Of a DNA stretch of 64,000 nucleotides, positions 32,199 through 39,379 are shown piece by piece. The DNA is taken from the IMG/VR virus record IMGVR_UViG_3300017973_000001, positions 45,431 through 109,430 of that record. One strand, written 5' to 3'. The position numbers and the translations under genes are program-made. A model generated the notes under the pieces. The model had not been told where the DNA came from and searched no databases. It saw only the letters and a list, made by a program, of their open reading frames with translations. Each line of letters begins with the position of its first letter. The stretch's first letter is position 1. Origin of the DNA: a virus.

Positions 32199-32344
32199 TT
32201 TGTTGAACCTCCTTGTCGTCTGATGAAGTTCTGTAATTCCTTAATACGTTCGTTATTCTTCTTCAGCTTCTTGAAATCATAGTCAATACCCATGTTTTCA
32301 AATTCAAGGTTACGTATCTCTCTTTCAGCTTGTTCGATTGTCAT
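32189..32344 (-). CDS. Coiled-coil microprotein, 51 aa
   Basis: SD CGGAGGG before ATG at 32344. A single amphipathic helix (AEREIRNLEFENMGIDYDFK). Its stop lies inside the start of the zinc gene, so the two are coupled. Confidence 0.65.
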   Translation of the reverse strand: MTIEQAEREIRNLEFENMGIDYDFKKLKKNNERIKELQNFIRRQGGSTKWL

Positions 32345-32370
32345 ATGAGAACCCTCCGATTTTAGTTTTT

Positions 32371-32412
32371 GGGTAGGCCCCCGTGGATCATAGGGGGTGG
32401 GGGGGGGCTACC
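32371..32412 (-). repeat. Intergenic hairpin
   Basis: GGTAG/CTACC outer and CCCCC/GGGGG inner pairing around a TATGATCCAC loop. It lacks the GCTAG and ATGGAG parts of the full leader element. Confidence 0.45.
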
Positions 32413-32422
32413 AATTAGTTAG

Positions 32423-32488
32423 TTACTTTTGCCAACCATAACCAACTTCCTCTAAGTATTCTAAAAACTCATCTAATACGTTGTTCAT
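32423..32488 (-). CDS. Microprotein, 21 aa
   Basis: AGGAGG, 8 nt, ATG. Product MNNVLDEFLEYLEEVGYGWQ-K: an acidic amphipathic helix. It has its own leader element (copy 7), so it is probably a true gene despite its size. Confidence 0.5.
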   Translation of the reverse strand: MNNVLDEFLEYLEEVGYGWQK

Positions 32489-32511
32489 CTTAAAGCCTCC
32501 TAAAGTTTTTG

Positions 32512-32578
32512 GATTGATAACTCCATGCTATCTCCACCCATTGATGAGGAGGGTGGAAATACGTAGCAATTATCAATC
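32512..32578 (-). repeat. Leader element, copy 7
   Basis: Outer stem GATTGATA/TATCAATC; ATTGCTA; inner stem TCCACCC/GGGTGGA; GCATGGAGT. Frame MELSIQKL starts at its ATG and stops in TAGGAGG. Confidence 0.7.
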
Positions 32579-32911
32579 AGCTACTATTGTGTAAAGGTTA
32601 CAGTTCTCGATAGTCTTACTAGTTCCATTAGCAAACCCAATAGCTCTTACATTTTCAGTGCCAGTATATTTCACATCTACACAAGTCTGCTCATCACCAG
32701 GAGCCATTACACATAATGTTACATACTTACCGTGAGGTAATTTCACTGATAAGGTGTGCATAGAGTTGCCAGTTCTTGGGGCTAACCCCGATAAGTCTAT
32801 AAGTGAGTGGTCACAGTTATTGAAGGTAGGATATGTCTTAATATCTAACTCCTCCATTAGCTCCGGTGTAACCGTACCGATATAAACTTTCTTCTTTAAA
32901 TCGATTGCCAT
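32573..32911 (-). CDS. Hypothetical protein, 112 aa
   Basis: SD TAGGAGGA. Beta-rich with scattered Cys (CDHSLIDLSGLAPRTGN). Unknown. Confidence 0.6.
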   Translation of the reverse strand: MAIDLKKKVYIGTVTPELMEELDIKTYPTFNNCDHSLIDLSGLAPRTGNSMHTLSVKLPHGKYVTLCVMAPGDEQTCVDVKYTGTENVRAIGFANGTSKTIENCNLYTIVAD

Positions 32912-32947
32912 TGTAAATTCCTCCTATATGGTTGTTTTGGATTAAGG

Positions 32948-33001
32948 GTAGGTACCCTTATTGGAGCTCCCACTGGTGGGGGCAACCTAAAGATTACCTA
33001 C
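32948..33001 (-). repeat. Leader element, variant copy 8
   Basis: Outer stem GTAGGTA/TACCTAC and an inner CCCAC/GTGGG hairpin are kept, but the GCTAG and ATGGAG segments have changed. Confidence 0.55.
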
Positions 33002-33255
33002 ATGAATAATGGCATGATGATGAAGAATATAATAGATAACCCACATATACCTCCAACTGCTAACCCTATAAGGAGTGTGTTCAGTATGTCTTGACCTCTA
33101 AGTACATAAGCTTTCTTAAGTAGGGTAGTATCACCATCAAATACACGCTCTGTTAATTCGTTCAAACTACCTTTGCCATACTGTATAGGTCTTGAATTAG
33201 GTTGAGCACCTTCACCCATACGGATTTTTGCTAACTTTTCACTAACTGTCATCAT
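32998..33255 (-). CDS. Single-pass membrane protein, 85 aa
   Basis: SD GAGG before ATG-ATG. Polar N-terminal 58 residues, then one long hydrophobic helix at the C-terminus (about 60-84). A tail-anchored topology. Unknown. Confidence 0.6.
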   Translation of the reverse strand: MMTVSEKLAKIRMGEGAQPNSRPIQYGKGSLNELTERVFDGDTTLLKKAYVLRGQDILNTLLIGLAVGGICGLSIIFFIIMPLFM

Positions 33256-33289
33256 TAAAATTACCTCGTTTCAATTTTCTGATTTTTTA

Positions 33290-33360
33290 CACTCATAATT
33301 TTACGGTTACATAAAAAAGAGAGCCGATAATGATACGGTTACACCGTACATATTTACCGA
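33290..33360 (-). terminator. Hairpin with palindromic operator in its loop
   Basis: Minus strand GAGTCGGTAA pairs with TTATCGGCTC (two G-U), followed by TCTTTTTT. The loop is the 15-bp palindrome TACGGT-TAC-ACCGTA (33334-33348). A second half-site is at 33302-33307. It would end transcription of the upstream genes. Confidence 0.5.
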
Positions 33361-33410
33361 CTCTAAAAGGGGACCTAATAGATACTTATATGGGGTATCT
33401 GTTCAAGGCA

Positions 33411-33578
33411 CTAAAACAGTACCTTTACGCAAGAATGGGGGACGGGGAATGTACCTTTTGGGGTGTGAATATAATAGCTTCTTGCTCCCAATTTAGTACA
33501 CTCATATAACTTACCTTCCTCAATACGGTATCTAGTACCTTCCCATTTAACTACGCAACTTTTAATAGCTCTAATCAT
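33411..33578 (-). CDS. Hypothetical basic protein, 55 aa
   Basis: ATG at 33578 after AAAAGGAG; longer reading lacks an SD. Basic beta-hairpin-like protein (VKWEGTRYRIEEGKLYEC). Unknown. Confidence 0.6.
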   Translation of the reverse strand: MIRAIKSCVVKWEGTRYRIEEGKLYECTKLGARSYYIHTPKGTFPVPHSCVKVLF

Positions 33579-33667
33579 GTTCAACACTCCTTTTAGTATT
33601 TTGAACACATACTCCATAAAAAGTTCAGTCTACAACTCTACCCCTATTCACAAGGGAGGGGGGGGGC

Positions 33668-33925
33668 TTAAAGCTGACGTACTCTACTAACAAAACTCAT
33701 AGTATAGTTCATATATAGAGTACATATAGATACAAGTCCATCACGTAACCTATTACTCTCTTTCTCTGCTAACTTCTCAATACGTTTGTTCACGCTATGT
33801 ACAAACTCTGCTGAATACATTACTCTAACTCTCTCAATACAAGTCAGTCCTTCAATTACTTGCTGAGCCACTGACTCCACATTTTCCATATATTCCTCTA
33901 TATCTAACGTAAATAGTCTCATCAT
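33668..33925 (-). CDS. Hypothetical helical protein, 85 aa
   Basis: SD CGGAGG. Helical, basic. Flanked by a perfect 14-bp inverted repeat (33625-33638 and 33967-33980). Unknown. Confidence 0.6.
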   Translation of the reverse strand: MMRLFTLDIEEYMENVESVAQQVIEGLTCIERVRVMYSAEFVHSVNKRIEKLAEKESNRLRDGLVSICTLYMNYTMSFVSRVRQL

Positions 33926-34088
33926 AATACCTCCGGTTATAGTTTAGTTCCTTATGAATACGGGTTGAGTTGTAGACTGATATAATAGCCAACCCAAAGA
34001 ACCCCCAGGAGGTGGGGGCGGGCTGACCTTGAAGCACAATCAAGACATATAATCATATACATATAGACACTATACACACTCACTCTCT

Positions 34089-34250
34089 CTATAGAGTCCT
34101 CACTAGCACCATACGTACAACATCACCGGTTTCTTTGAAACCTACTCCGTACCAATAGATAGGGTTGTACCATGAGAATGTGTAGGACTCGACGTTGAGA
34201 ATGATAGTGTAAGAGCCTCCGGATATGGAGAGTTTATGGTATGGGTACAT
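34089..34250 (-). CDS. Possible 53-aa aromatic protein
   Basis: Open frame in an otherwise gene-free gap (33926-34403). Tyr/Trp-rich beta-like sequence (SWYNPIYWYGVGF). It looks protein-like, but it has no SD and its codons are GC-richer than the neighbours. It could be a remnant or chance. Confidence 0.3.
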   Translation of the reverse strand: MYPYHKLSISGGSYTIILNVESYTFSWYNPIYWYGVGFKETGDVVRMVLVRTL

Positions 34251-34403
34251 AGAATCTGAGAGTGATACTCTAGCTAAATGCGTTCCAAACTACGAAACTC
34301 GTAACCATGCCCAAAAGCTCGACTTTATGCTTAATCTCATAATATCCATTATGTGCTTAGCCTTGCTACTAACAAGAGACACCTAACGGTGTCCCTACTT
34401 TGC

Positions 34404-34895
34404 TTACAGATACGGTAGGATTCTCTCTTGTTGCTCCACTGTTAAGTCGTGGAACTTGCTTATGTCTTTGTTCACTAAGTCGATTAGTATTTGAGTACCT
34501 TTATCGACAAGGGGTTTGCTAGCCTTAGCTTCTTGTCTTTCAAGTGTAATCTGTTTAATTTCTTCCTTTTGCTTACGTGCTGATACTTCTTTCTTAATAT
34601 CCTCGTCGCCTACTATTGCGAATACTTGAAGTTTGATATGTTCATACCCAGGAGCCTTCAGCTTTATCCATGCACCACTATTACCTACTGCATATGATTT
34701 ACCACTACCACTTCTAGGCATTTTCTCTAGGTTCTGAAGCATTGTGTCCATATCCCATCCAGTTAAGTCCATAGACATTTTAAGCTTCTTAGATGTAGAA
34801 TCCACACCTATCTTTAAGTTATGTACTGGCTTAGGTGCTTTTTCGCCTTTTACCTTAGTGTCTACTACCTTGTTTTGTTGATTAACTACTGTCAT
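34404..34895 (-). CDS. Hypothetical protein, 163 aa
   Basis: SD TAGGAGG. Probably the first gene of the leftward array. Basic N-terminus, beta-rich middle (SGSGKSYAVGNSGAWIKL), helical Lys/Glu-rich C-terminus. Flanked by a perfect 16-bp inverted repeat (34361-34376, 34946-34961). Unknown; abundance or nucleic-acid role is possible. Confidence 0.65.
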   Translation of the reverse strand: MTVVNQQNKVVDTKVKGEKAPKPVHNLKIGVDSTSKKLKMSMDLTGWDMDTMLQNLEKMPRSGSGKSYAVGNSGAWIKLKAPGYEHIKLQVFAIVGDEDIKKEVSARKQKEEIKQITLERQEAKASKPLVDKGTQILIDLVNKDISKFHDLTVEQQERILPYL

Positions 34896-34931
34896 GTTAA
34901 TGACCTCCTATTGTTTTGTTATTGGATTATA

Positions 34932-35648
34932 AGGGTTAGATAGCCCTTGTTAGTAGCAAGGCAATATAAAGCCTTTTCCCCTATTTCGTCACCATGCCTC
35001 ATAGACTTATTCGCTCTAACCCTTTCGGGGTTGTTATGGCGTACATACTCACGTATGTATTTTCCTATGGACGGGGGAGCCGTTCGCAAGCCGGTAACTT
35101 CTTACTTGCTATCTCTAGTGGTTAGACTACTCACGTCTATATGTGGCGTAAGCCATAGACTGTTAATCTAGGTCACTATGAGGAGACCCAGTTCCTAGCC
35201 AATTAAGACCCGTTATTACAAGCTATCATATACACCAGTTTAATACGTGGGGTGTCAACCCTAGCATAGTGAGACTATGCCCGTACATTGAAGTAGTGTA
35301 TAACCCTAACCCGTTTTTCACGTTTGGGAACTACAAGACCCGTTTCAGTGGGGTCAAACTACTATACATAGAGGGGGCAAGAAAACACGTTTTCCACGTC
35401 TTACCCCTTGCCAATGATGGAAGTGACACTTCAATCAAAGGAAAAGAAAGGGGGCTCGATACAGTACAAACCTATTAAAAAGGCAACCCACTATGTAATT
35501 TGTCAAAGAACAATGAAACCGGGAATCTCAAGAACTTTGAAACCCGTAAAGCTATGAACGGGGCTAGGAGCTCCCCGTGTCGCAACCAACAACTCGTTTC
35601 GACAACCGTTATGTATCACGCATTTCAAATCTTGTGTGCAATTTTTTT
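34932..35648 (+). ncRNA. Candidate large structured RNA
   Basis: About 717 nt with no SD-led frame and higher GC than neighbouring genes. Local stems: CCTTG/CAAGG (34945-34961), AACCC/GGGTT (35018-35032), TACATAC/GTATGTA (35042-35059), GTCTAT-GGC-GTAA-GCC-ATAGAC with a GNRA loop (35135-35160), CTAGG/CCTAG (35168-35198), GCATAG/CTATGC (35264-35280), GACCC/GGGTC (35337-35355), GGCAAG/CTTGCC (35376-35412). It ends in CACGCA/TGTGTG plus a T7 run (35617-35648). The GNRA loop and U-tail favour the plus strand. It resembles the size class of phage GOLLD/ROOL RNAs. No clear promoter was found. Confidence 0.5.
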
Positions 35649-35879
35649 ATTTATTTTATTTTTATTTGCTCTGTTTTTGGTCATGCCGTGGGCATGAAGT
35701 GGAAAAGAGCCAAAACCCTTGATATATAAGGACCTACCCCAGTGCCTAGAGACAAATTTTTAACGAAAATGGGCCGTGGTGGCATAACAACACCTACACA
35801 GTATTTTTGCTGAAGGGCAATTCGGTACAACCGTGCTTTTTCGGATCAATGACATACCATTGGTGTGTTTGGGGGAATT
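35649..35879. other. Gene-free stretch
   Basis: T-rich start, then a CATGCC-GTG-GGCATG hairpin (35682-35696). No supported gene. Could be the 3' flank of the structured RNA. Confidence 0.3.
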
Positions 35880-35995
35880 GGGGCGCTAAGGCTCCTGCGT
35901 AATTGGGAATTGGGGGTGGGGGAAAGTGGGAGATGTGGGAATGGTGAGACCCCGTTGGAGCGTTTCCGTGGGGCGTGAGGTGGGCCTGGTAGATC

Positions 35996-36071
35996 GTAAA
36001 AGTTTGGCATTTAGAATAGGGAACTTTTTGAAATCTGTAAAAGTTGTGGGTTTAGAATGGGTAACTTTTAC
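35996..36071. repeat. Imperfect 40-bp tandem repeat
   Basis: GTAAAAGTT, then TTTAGAAT, GG and AACTTTT occurs twice in direct order (from 35996 and from 36037). Each copy has inverted ends AAAAGTT/AACTTTT. Confidence 0.6.
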
Positions 36072-36157
36072 AATTCCGTGGTCCGGGCACCAGGTAGTGG
36101 GAGCATGTTGGAGTATCTTTCCTGGGGGCGTGAGCTGAGATCATTGGGAGTTCGGAA

Positions 36158-36245
36158 AAGTAGACATTACCCTATAGGAAGTAGACATTACCCTATAGGA
36201 AGTAGACATTCTCTTATAAATATATTTATAGGAATATGTCTACTT
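36158..36245. repeat. Iterons with AT-rich palindrome
   Basis: AGTAGACATTACCCTATAG repeats at 36159 and 36180 (21-bp period), a partial copy AAGTAGACATT at 36200, and an inverted ATGTCTACTT at 36236-36245. Between them lies the perfect palindrome TATAAATATATTTATA (36215-36230). The two-turn spacing plus AT-rich element is typical of initiator-bound origins, though it could be a repressor array. Confidence 0.6.
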
Positions 36246-36415
36246 TATGGGAAAAGTGCGAGACTCCTGTGGGTATAGTGGGGTGGGTGGGAACCAATGA
36301 GTGCGAGCAACCCGGAGTGATTGGGGGCCTGGTGCATGATCTATAATATAAAAACGGGGGAGTTGGGAAATACGTGGGAAATATTTATACGGGAAAATTT
36401 TTACTAAAGGGTAAA

Positions 36416-36469
36416 TATGGTAAAACCTATACTTTTCAAGGTTTTGGTGTGGTAAAATAAGGCTATAAT
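36416..36469 (+). promoter_or_regulatory. Candidate promoter and operator of the rightward arm
   Basis: TATAAT at 36464-36469, about 19 bp before the first ATG, with a weak -35 (TTTTGG at 16 nt). The palindrome TATGGT-AAA-ACCTAT (36416-36430) lies upstream. Confidence 0.4.
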
Positions 36470-36487
36470 GTAAACACGGGGGACAAC

Positions 36488-36940
36488 ATGGACTTATACA
36501 AAATGCTTTTTGGACAGAATGTACAGACAGATAAGATTTTAGATTTAATTAATTTAAAGAAGGAAGATATTAGTAGGTTCCGTGATTGTGGAGTTGATAA
36601 GAAAAACCTCCTTATATGGATTCTTACTAGAACTGGTATTAAGAATGTGATGGGAGCAAGCAACGGGCACCTGGAACTTAAAAGCCATTTTCTACATAGA
36701 GTGAATGAGCCACATGATCCTACATATGAGCTTATTTATTTTACGATTCCAACTCTAGCTGACACTAGTGAGATAGAACATACACGGATTCCTAAGCTGA
36801 AGGAAATGTTTGAGCAAGCTAGTTGGGACGTTGAGAACGGTAAACTAAATGAAATGACACGAAAATTCATGGCCGACTTAGAGTTACAATTAAAAAATGC
36901 TAAACCTGGCCAAGTATTTTCTTTAATAGAGGAAGATTGA
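36488..36940 (+). CDS. Hypothetical protein, 150 aa
   Basis: First gene of the rightward arm; weak SD GGGGGA. Mixed alpha/beta with a C-terminal helical tail. Unknown. Two bases before the next gene, so co-translated. Confidence 0.6.
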   Translation: MDLYKMLFGQNVQTDKILDLINLKKEDISRFRDCGVDKKNLLIWILTRTGIKNVMGASNGHLELKSHFLHRVNEPHDPTYELIYFTIPTLADTSEIEHTRIPKLKEMFEQASWDVENGKLNEMTRKFMADLELQLKNAKPGQVFSLIEED

Positions 36941-36941
36941 T

Positions 36942-37511
36942 ATGTCTAAAGCTGAGTACGATTTCGAGAGATTTAAAGTATTGTACAAACATAGAGGCGA
37001 GGCAGAATTTAAAGCGATCCAAGAGGACCAACGCTTGCAGACTGCTCTTAAACAATACATTGGGACAGAAGTATTAACGCAAATTAACGAGGACCCGGAA
37101 ATTGAGACTAAGATAATGCCATTTCTTATTTTCATTCAAAGACAGACGTTAATGAACTACTACCTAATGGCTATAAATAGAGATGACGGTGGTTTTAGTC
37201 TTTTACGCAGTGACTTTACTTTCATGGCTAGTATATCTACGTGCCTGGCTAATAAGCTGACGGCTCCTCATGTATCAAGTAAACGTATCATAGAACTAAA
37301 GAGTATTATGTCGCTCCGTTATAGAAACGCTTATAAGTTCATGAGTAGGTTAATTAAACTAGCCGAGGAAATAGACTGCCCTATTACCTTATGGACAGAA
37401 ACAGACCGTCCAACCGAGTATTTTACAAGGTATGGGTTCAAGGATTGTGGGAAGATTGGGTACAACGGTGAACGTTTAATGGTATTAAATCCGGGAGAAG
37501 GTTCAATATGA
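36942..37511 (+). CDS. GNAT-like acetyltransferase candidate, 189 aa
   Basis: C-terminal 60 residues have the GNAT ending: a helix (KFMSRLIKLAEEIDCPITLW), TETDRPTEYFTRYGF, then a last strand. The acetyl-CoA loop (Q/RxxGxG/A) is not clear, so it may be a divergent or inactive member. N-terminal 60 residues are helical. Overlaps the next gene by 4 bp. Confidence 0.5.
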   Translation: MSKAEYDFERFKVLYKHRGEAEFKAIQEDQRLQTALKQYIGTEVLTQINEDPEIETKIMPFLIFIQRQTLMNYYLMAINRDDGGFSLLRSDFTFMASISTCLANKLTAPHVSSKRIIELKSIMSLRYRNAYKFMSRLIKLAEEIDCPITLWTETDRPTEYFTRYGFKDCGKIGYNGERLMVLNPGEGSI

Positions 37512-37696
37512 GGAGAGAGCTGACGATTGACGATACAATCTATGAAATGAAATTAAGGGTTAATAAGCTTATTGAGGAAATGGAAAAGTTATCATTTAAA
37601 GAACAACCAGTCGAATACATGAGCTATCAAATGAGAATAACTGAATTAATATCTATGATTGATTGGATCGAGACAAGAGCGAAAATCGGTCTGTAA
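37508..37696 (+). CDS. Coiled-coil protein, 62 aa
   Basis: ATGAG overlap with the gene before; SD GGGAGAAGG. Single long amphipathic helix pair. Unknown. Confidence 0.6.
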   Translation: MRRELTIDDTIYEMKLRVNKLIEEMEKLSFKEQPVEYMSYQMRITELISMIDWIETRAKIGL

Positions 37697-37709
37697 GGGG
37701 AAATGAAGG

Positions 37710-37862
37710 ATGACAAAAGAGGAGCTACTAGAAAAACTAGCTGATTATCCAAAGGATTTTAAAATAATCGTGCCGAAGAATATACAACAAGAAGGTAGAG
37801 ACTTGTTTGAATGTACGAAAGTATCAACCGTTGGGAATTTTATTGTATTAGAATCTGATTAA
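37710..37862 (+). CDS. Hypothetical protein, 50 aa
   Basis: ATG at 37710, 9 nt after AAGGGG. A nearer ATG at 37703 opens only 13 codons in another frame. Small alpha/beta protein (MTKEELLEKLADYPKDFKII). Unknown. Confidence 0.6.
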   Translation: MTKEELLEKLADYPKDFKIIVPKNIQQEGRDLFECTKVSTVGNFIVLESD

Positions 37863-37876
37863 TAGGGGTGGTAAGC

Positions 37877-38257
37877 TTGGCGAGTGAGGTATTTACGAGT
37901 GAATTGTATACCAGTGAAAATGAAAATAGGTTCTTTACGAAAAGTAAGTATGAGTTTATAGGTCATGATTTTAAATTAGAGGCTTTAGAAGAACTGACGA
38001 ACGATCCGAAGTTCATAAAAGAACTTGATTATTCTATAGGTAGTATGTATATTAGGAAGTTTCGTTATAAAGAAGGAGAAAAACATTTTTTCTTTGATTT
38101 TTATTTAACTGATTACGACAAGGAAAGATTTACTCTTATACATGCCTACCACAACAAAGAGGATTACTTTAGTATAGATACAATTAACCACAATTTTTTC
38201 TATGACTTAGAGCTGAACGTCAAGATCACGAACAAACGAGTTAAAAAGGGGAGCTAG
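37877..38257 (+). CDS. Hypothetical protein, 126 aa
   Basis: TTG start after AGGGGTGG; an upstream GTG overlaps that SD. Phe/Tyr/Asp-rich beta protein (KHFFFDFYLTDYDKERF). Unknown. Confidence 0.6.
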   Translation: MASEVFTSELYTSENENRFFTKSKYEFIGHDFKLEALEELTNDPKFIKELDYSIGSMYIRKFRYKEGEKHFFFDFYLTDYDKERFTLIHAYHNKEDYFSIDTINHNFFYDLELNVKITNKRVKKGS

Positions 38258-38300
38258 TGCCGAGGCTCCTCAGCGTTTGCCCTATACAGGAGGAATGTTT

Positions 38301-38402
38301 GTGAAAAAGATTACTGTAACGGTTACTGTTTCAAAAGAATTAGAAGGAACTGAAATCGCCAATTACTTATTGCTAATAGGTCCATGCAAGAAAGATAAGT
38401 AA
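38301..38402 (+). CDS. Hypothetical microprotein, 33 aa
   Basis: GTG start 7 nt after AGGAGG; an ATG six bases earlier is too near the SD. Beta strand KKITVTVTVSKEL and a hydrophobic helix. Unknown. Confidence 0.5.
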   Translation: MKKITVTVTVSKELEGTEIANYLLLIGPCKKDK

Positions 38403-38417
38403 CACCAGGAGGAAACT

Positions 38418-38660
38418 ATGCAACTAGAAAAGATAGGTAAAACCTTTTTATTTAATTCCTATTATGCTTTATCTTATAAGGACGCTCACTTTCAAACAAA
38501 GCAAGCCTACGTTGTTATCTTAGAGGAAATAATTAGAGAAGAATATTTAACATATGATGAACTAATTGCATTTTATTTAGGTATTGAGGATAGTGACATA
38601 GATAAGATTAATGGTATTATCGAATGGATCAAAGCTTGGTCAAAGCTTGTAGTAGTTTAA
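38418..38660 (+). CDS. Hypothetical protein, 80 aa
   Basis: SD AGGAGGA. Helical, aromatic. Unknown. Confidence 0.6.
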   Translation: MQLEKIGKTFLFNSYYALSYKDAHFQTKQAYVVILEEIIREEYLTYDELIAFYLGIEDSDIDKINGIIEWIKAWSKLVVV

Positions 38661-38680
38661 TAGATTAAGGGGAGAATATT

Positions 38681-39118
38681 ATGATACGTATACAGTATAT
38701 TTGTAGTAATTGTGGCGCTTTTGAACCTTACCTACCATCTAAGAGCTCATCTATAACTTGTATGAAATGTCACCACAATGAACGTATTCCGGACCCTACT
38801 AAATTAGTAAATGAAGGAGAGATAAGTATGAAAAGGTTAGCTTTTGTAATGAGAGGACATTCTGATTATGATGACCGTTTATGGTCCTTATTAAAAATTT
38901 ATAACGACCAGCTAAGGGTATCGTATTCAGAGTTCTATCAAGGTTATGACCACGTAAAATTTATGCCCTTAATGGTTATGGCCGGAGCAACTATTGTACC
39001 GTTATCTGAGGATGATAGTGAAATTGACGCTTATTCTGTAGAAGTTGAAGAAGCTAAGGTGGAAACATTTCTCAAGCAGTTGGAAAAAGAAATATCGGAT
39101 TATATAAAGTATAGCTAG
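38681..39118 (+). CDS. Zinc-ribbon protein, 145 aa
   Basis: N-terminal CSNC and CMKC pairs 17 residues apart (about 8-30), then an alpha/beta domain. A second ATG (residue 50, MKRLAF) has its own good SD (AAGGAGAG), so a shorter form may also be made. Unknown role. Confidence 0.6.
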   Translation: MIRIQYICSNCGAFEPYLPSKSSSITCMKCHHNERIPDPTKLVNEGEISMKRLAFVMRGHSDYDDRLWSLLKIYNDQLRVSYSEFYQGYDHVKFMPLMVMAGATIVPLSEDDSEIDAYSVEVEEAKVETFLKQLEKEISDYIKYS

Positions 39119-39130
39119 GGGATGAGCTTA

Positions 39131-39322
39131 ATGGAGAATAAAGAACTAAAGAAGTACGTAGCTAAGCAGAAAATACAGATGAGAGGTACTATTGAGTCAG
39201 ACGTACCCGTATCCCAGGCAGACATAGAGCAAGCCATGAAAGGGATCGTAGAAGAAAAGTTAAAAGCTCAGTATGATGGCAATTTTAAAGTAGACTCTAT
39301 AAAGGTCACTCTTGATAAATAA
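39131..39322 (+). CDS. Hypothetical protein, 63 aa
   Basis: ATG at 39131, 9 nt after TAGGGG; the ATG at 39122 is too close to the SD. Basic N-terminus, then helix and strand. A GAGGTGT hairpin follows (39332-39368). Unknown. Confidence 0.6.
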   Translation: MENKELKKYVAKQKIQMRGTIESDVPVSQADIEQAMKGIVEEKLKAQYDGNFKVDSIKVTLDK

Positions 39323-39379
39323 TTAACGGTCACACCTCTCTTTTCGTATATGTGAAATAGGGAGGTGTTGTTGTATGAA

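Larger units (their letters stand above)
35880..36487. other. G-rich cis-acting hub
   Basis: About 600 bp with many GGG/GGGG runs on the plus strand and no supported gene. It holds two tandem repeat sets (next entries), two GGGGCGTGAG copies (35970, 36124) and an operator-like palindrome TATGGT-AAA-ACCTAT (36416-36430). It lies between the leftward array and the rightward arm. Candidates: replication origin, packaging site or divergent control region. Confidence 0.45.

Noticed and set aside
22937-33001. Integron-like gene-cassette array with attC sites
   Set aside because: The gene-hairpin-gene pattern is similar, but the GTTRRRY/RYYYAAC core sites are absent and the conserved TTGCTA/ATGGAG segments lie on the mRNA strand before SDs.
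22937-33001. CRISPR array from repeated GC hairpins
   Set aside because: Repeats are separated by genes, vary in stem sequence and have no uniform spacers; no cas genes are visible.
36158-36245. CRISPR-like repeat
   Set aside because: Only two full tandem copies with no spacer between them; iteron reading fits better.
34947-36278. Rightward open frames (up to about 74 codons) as genes
   Set aside because: No SD sites, unlike nearly all genes here; composition and hairpins fit structured RNA and G-rich control DNA.
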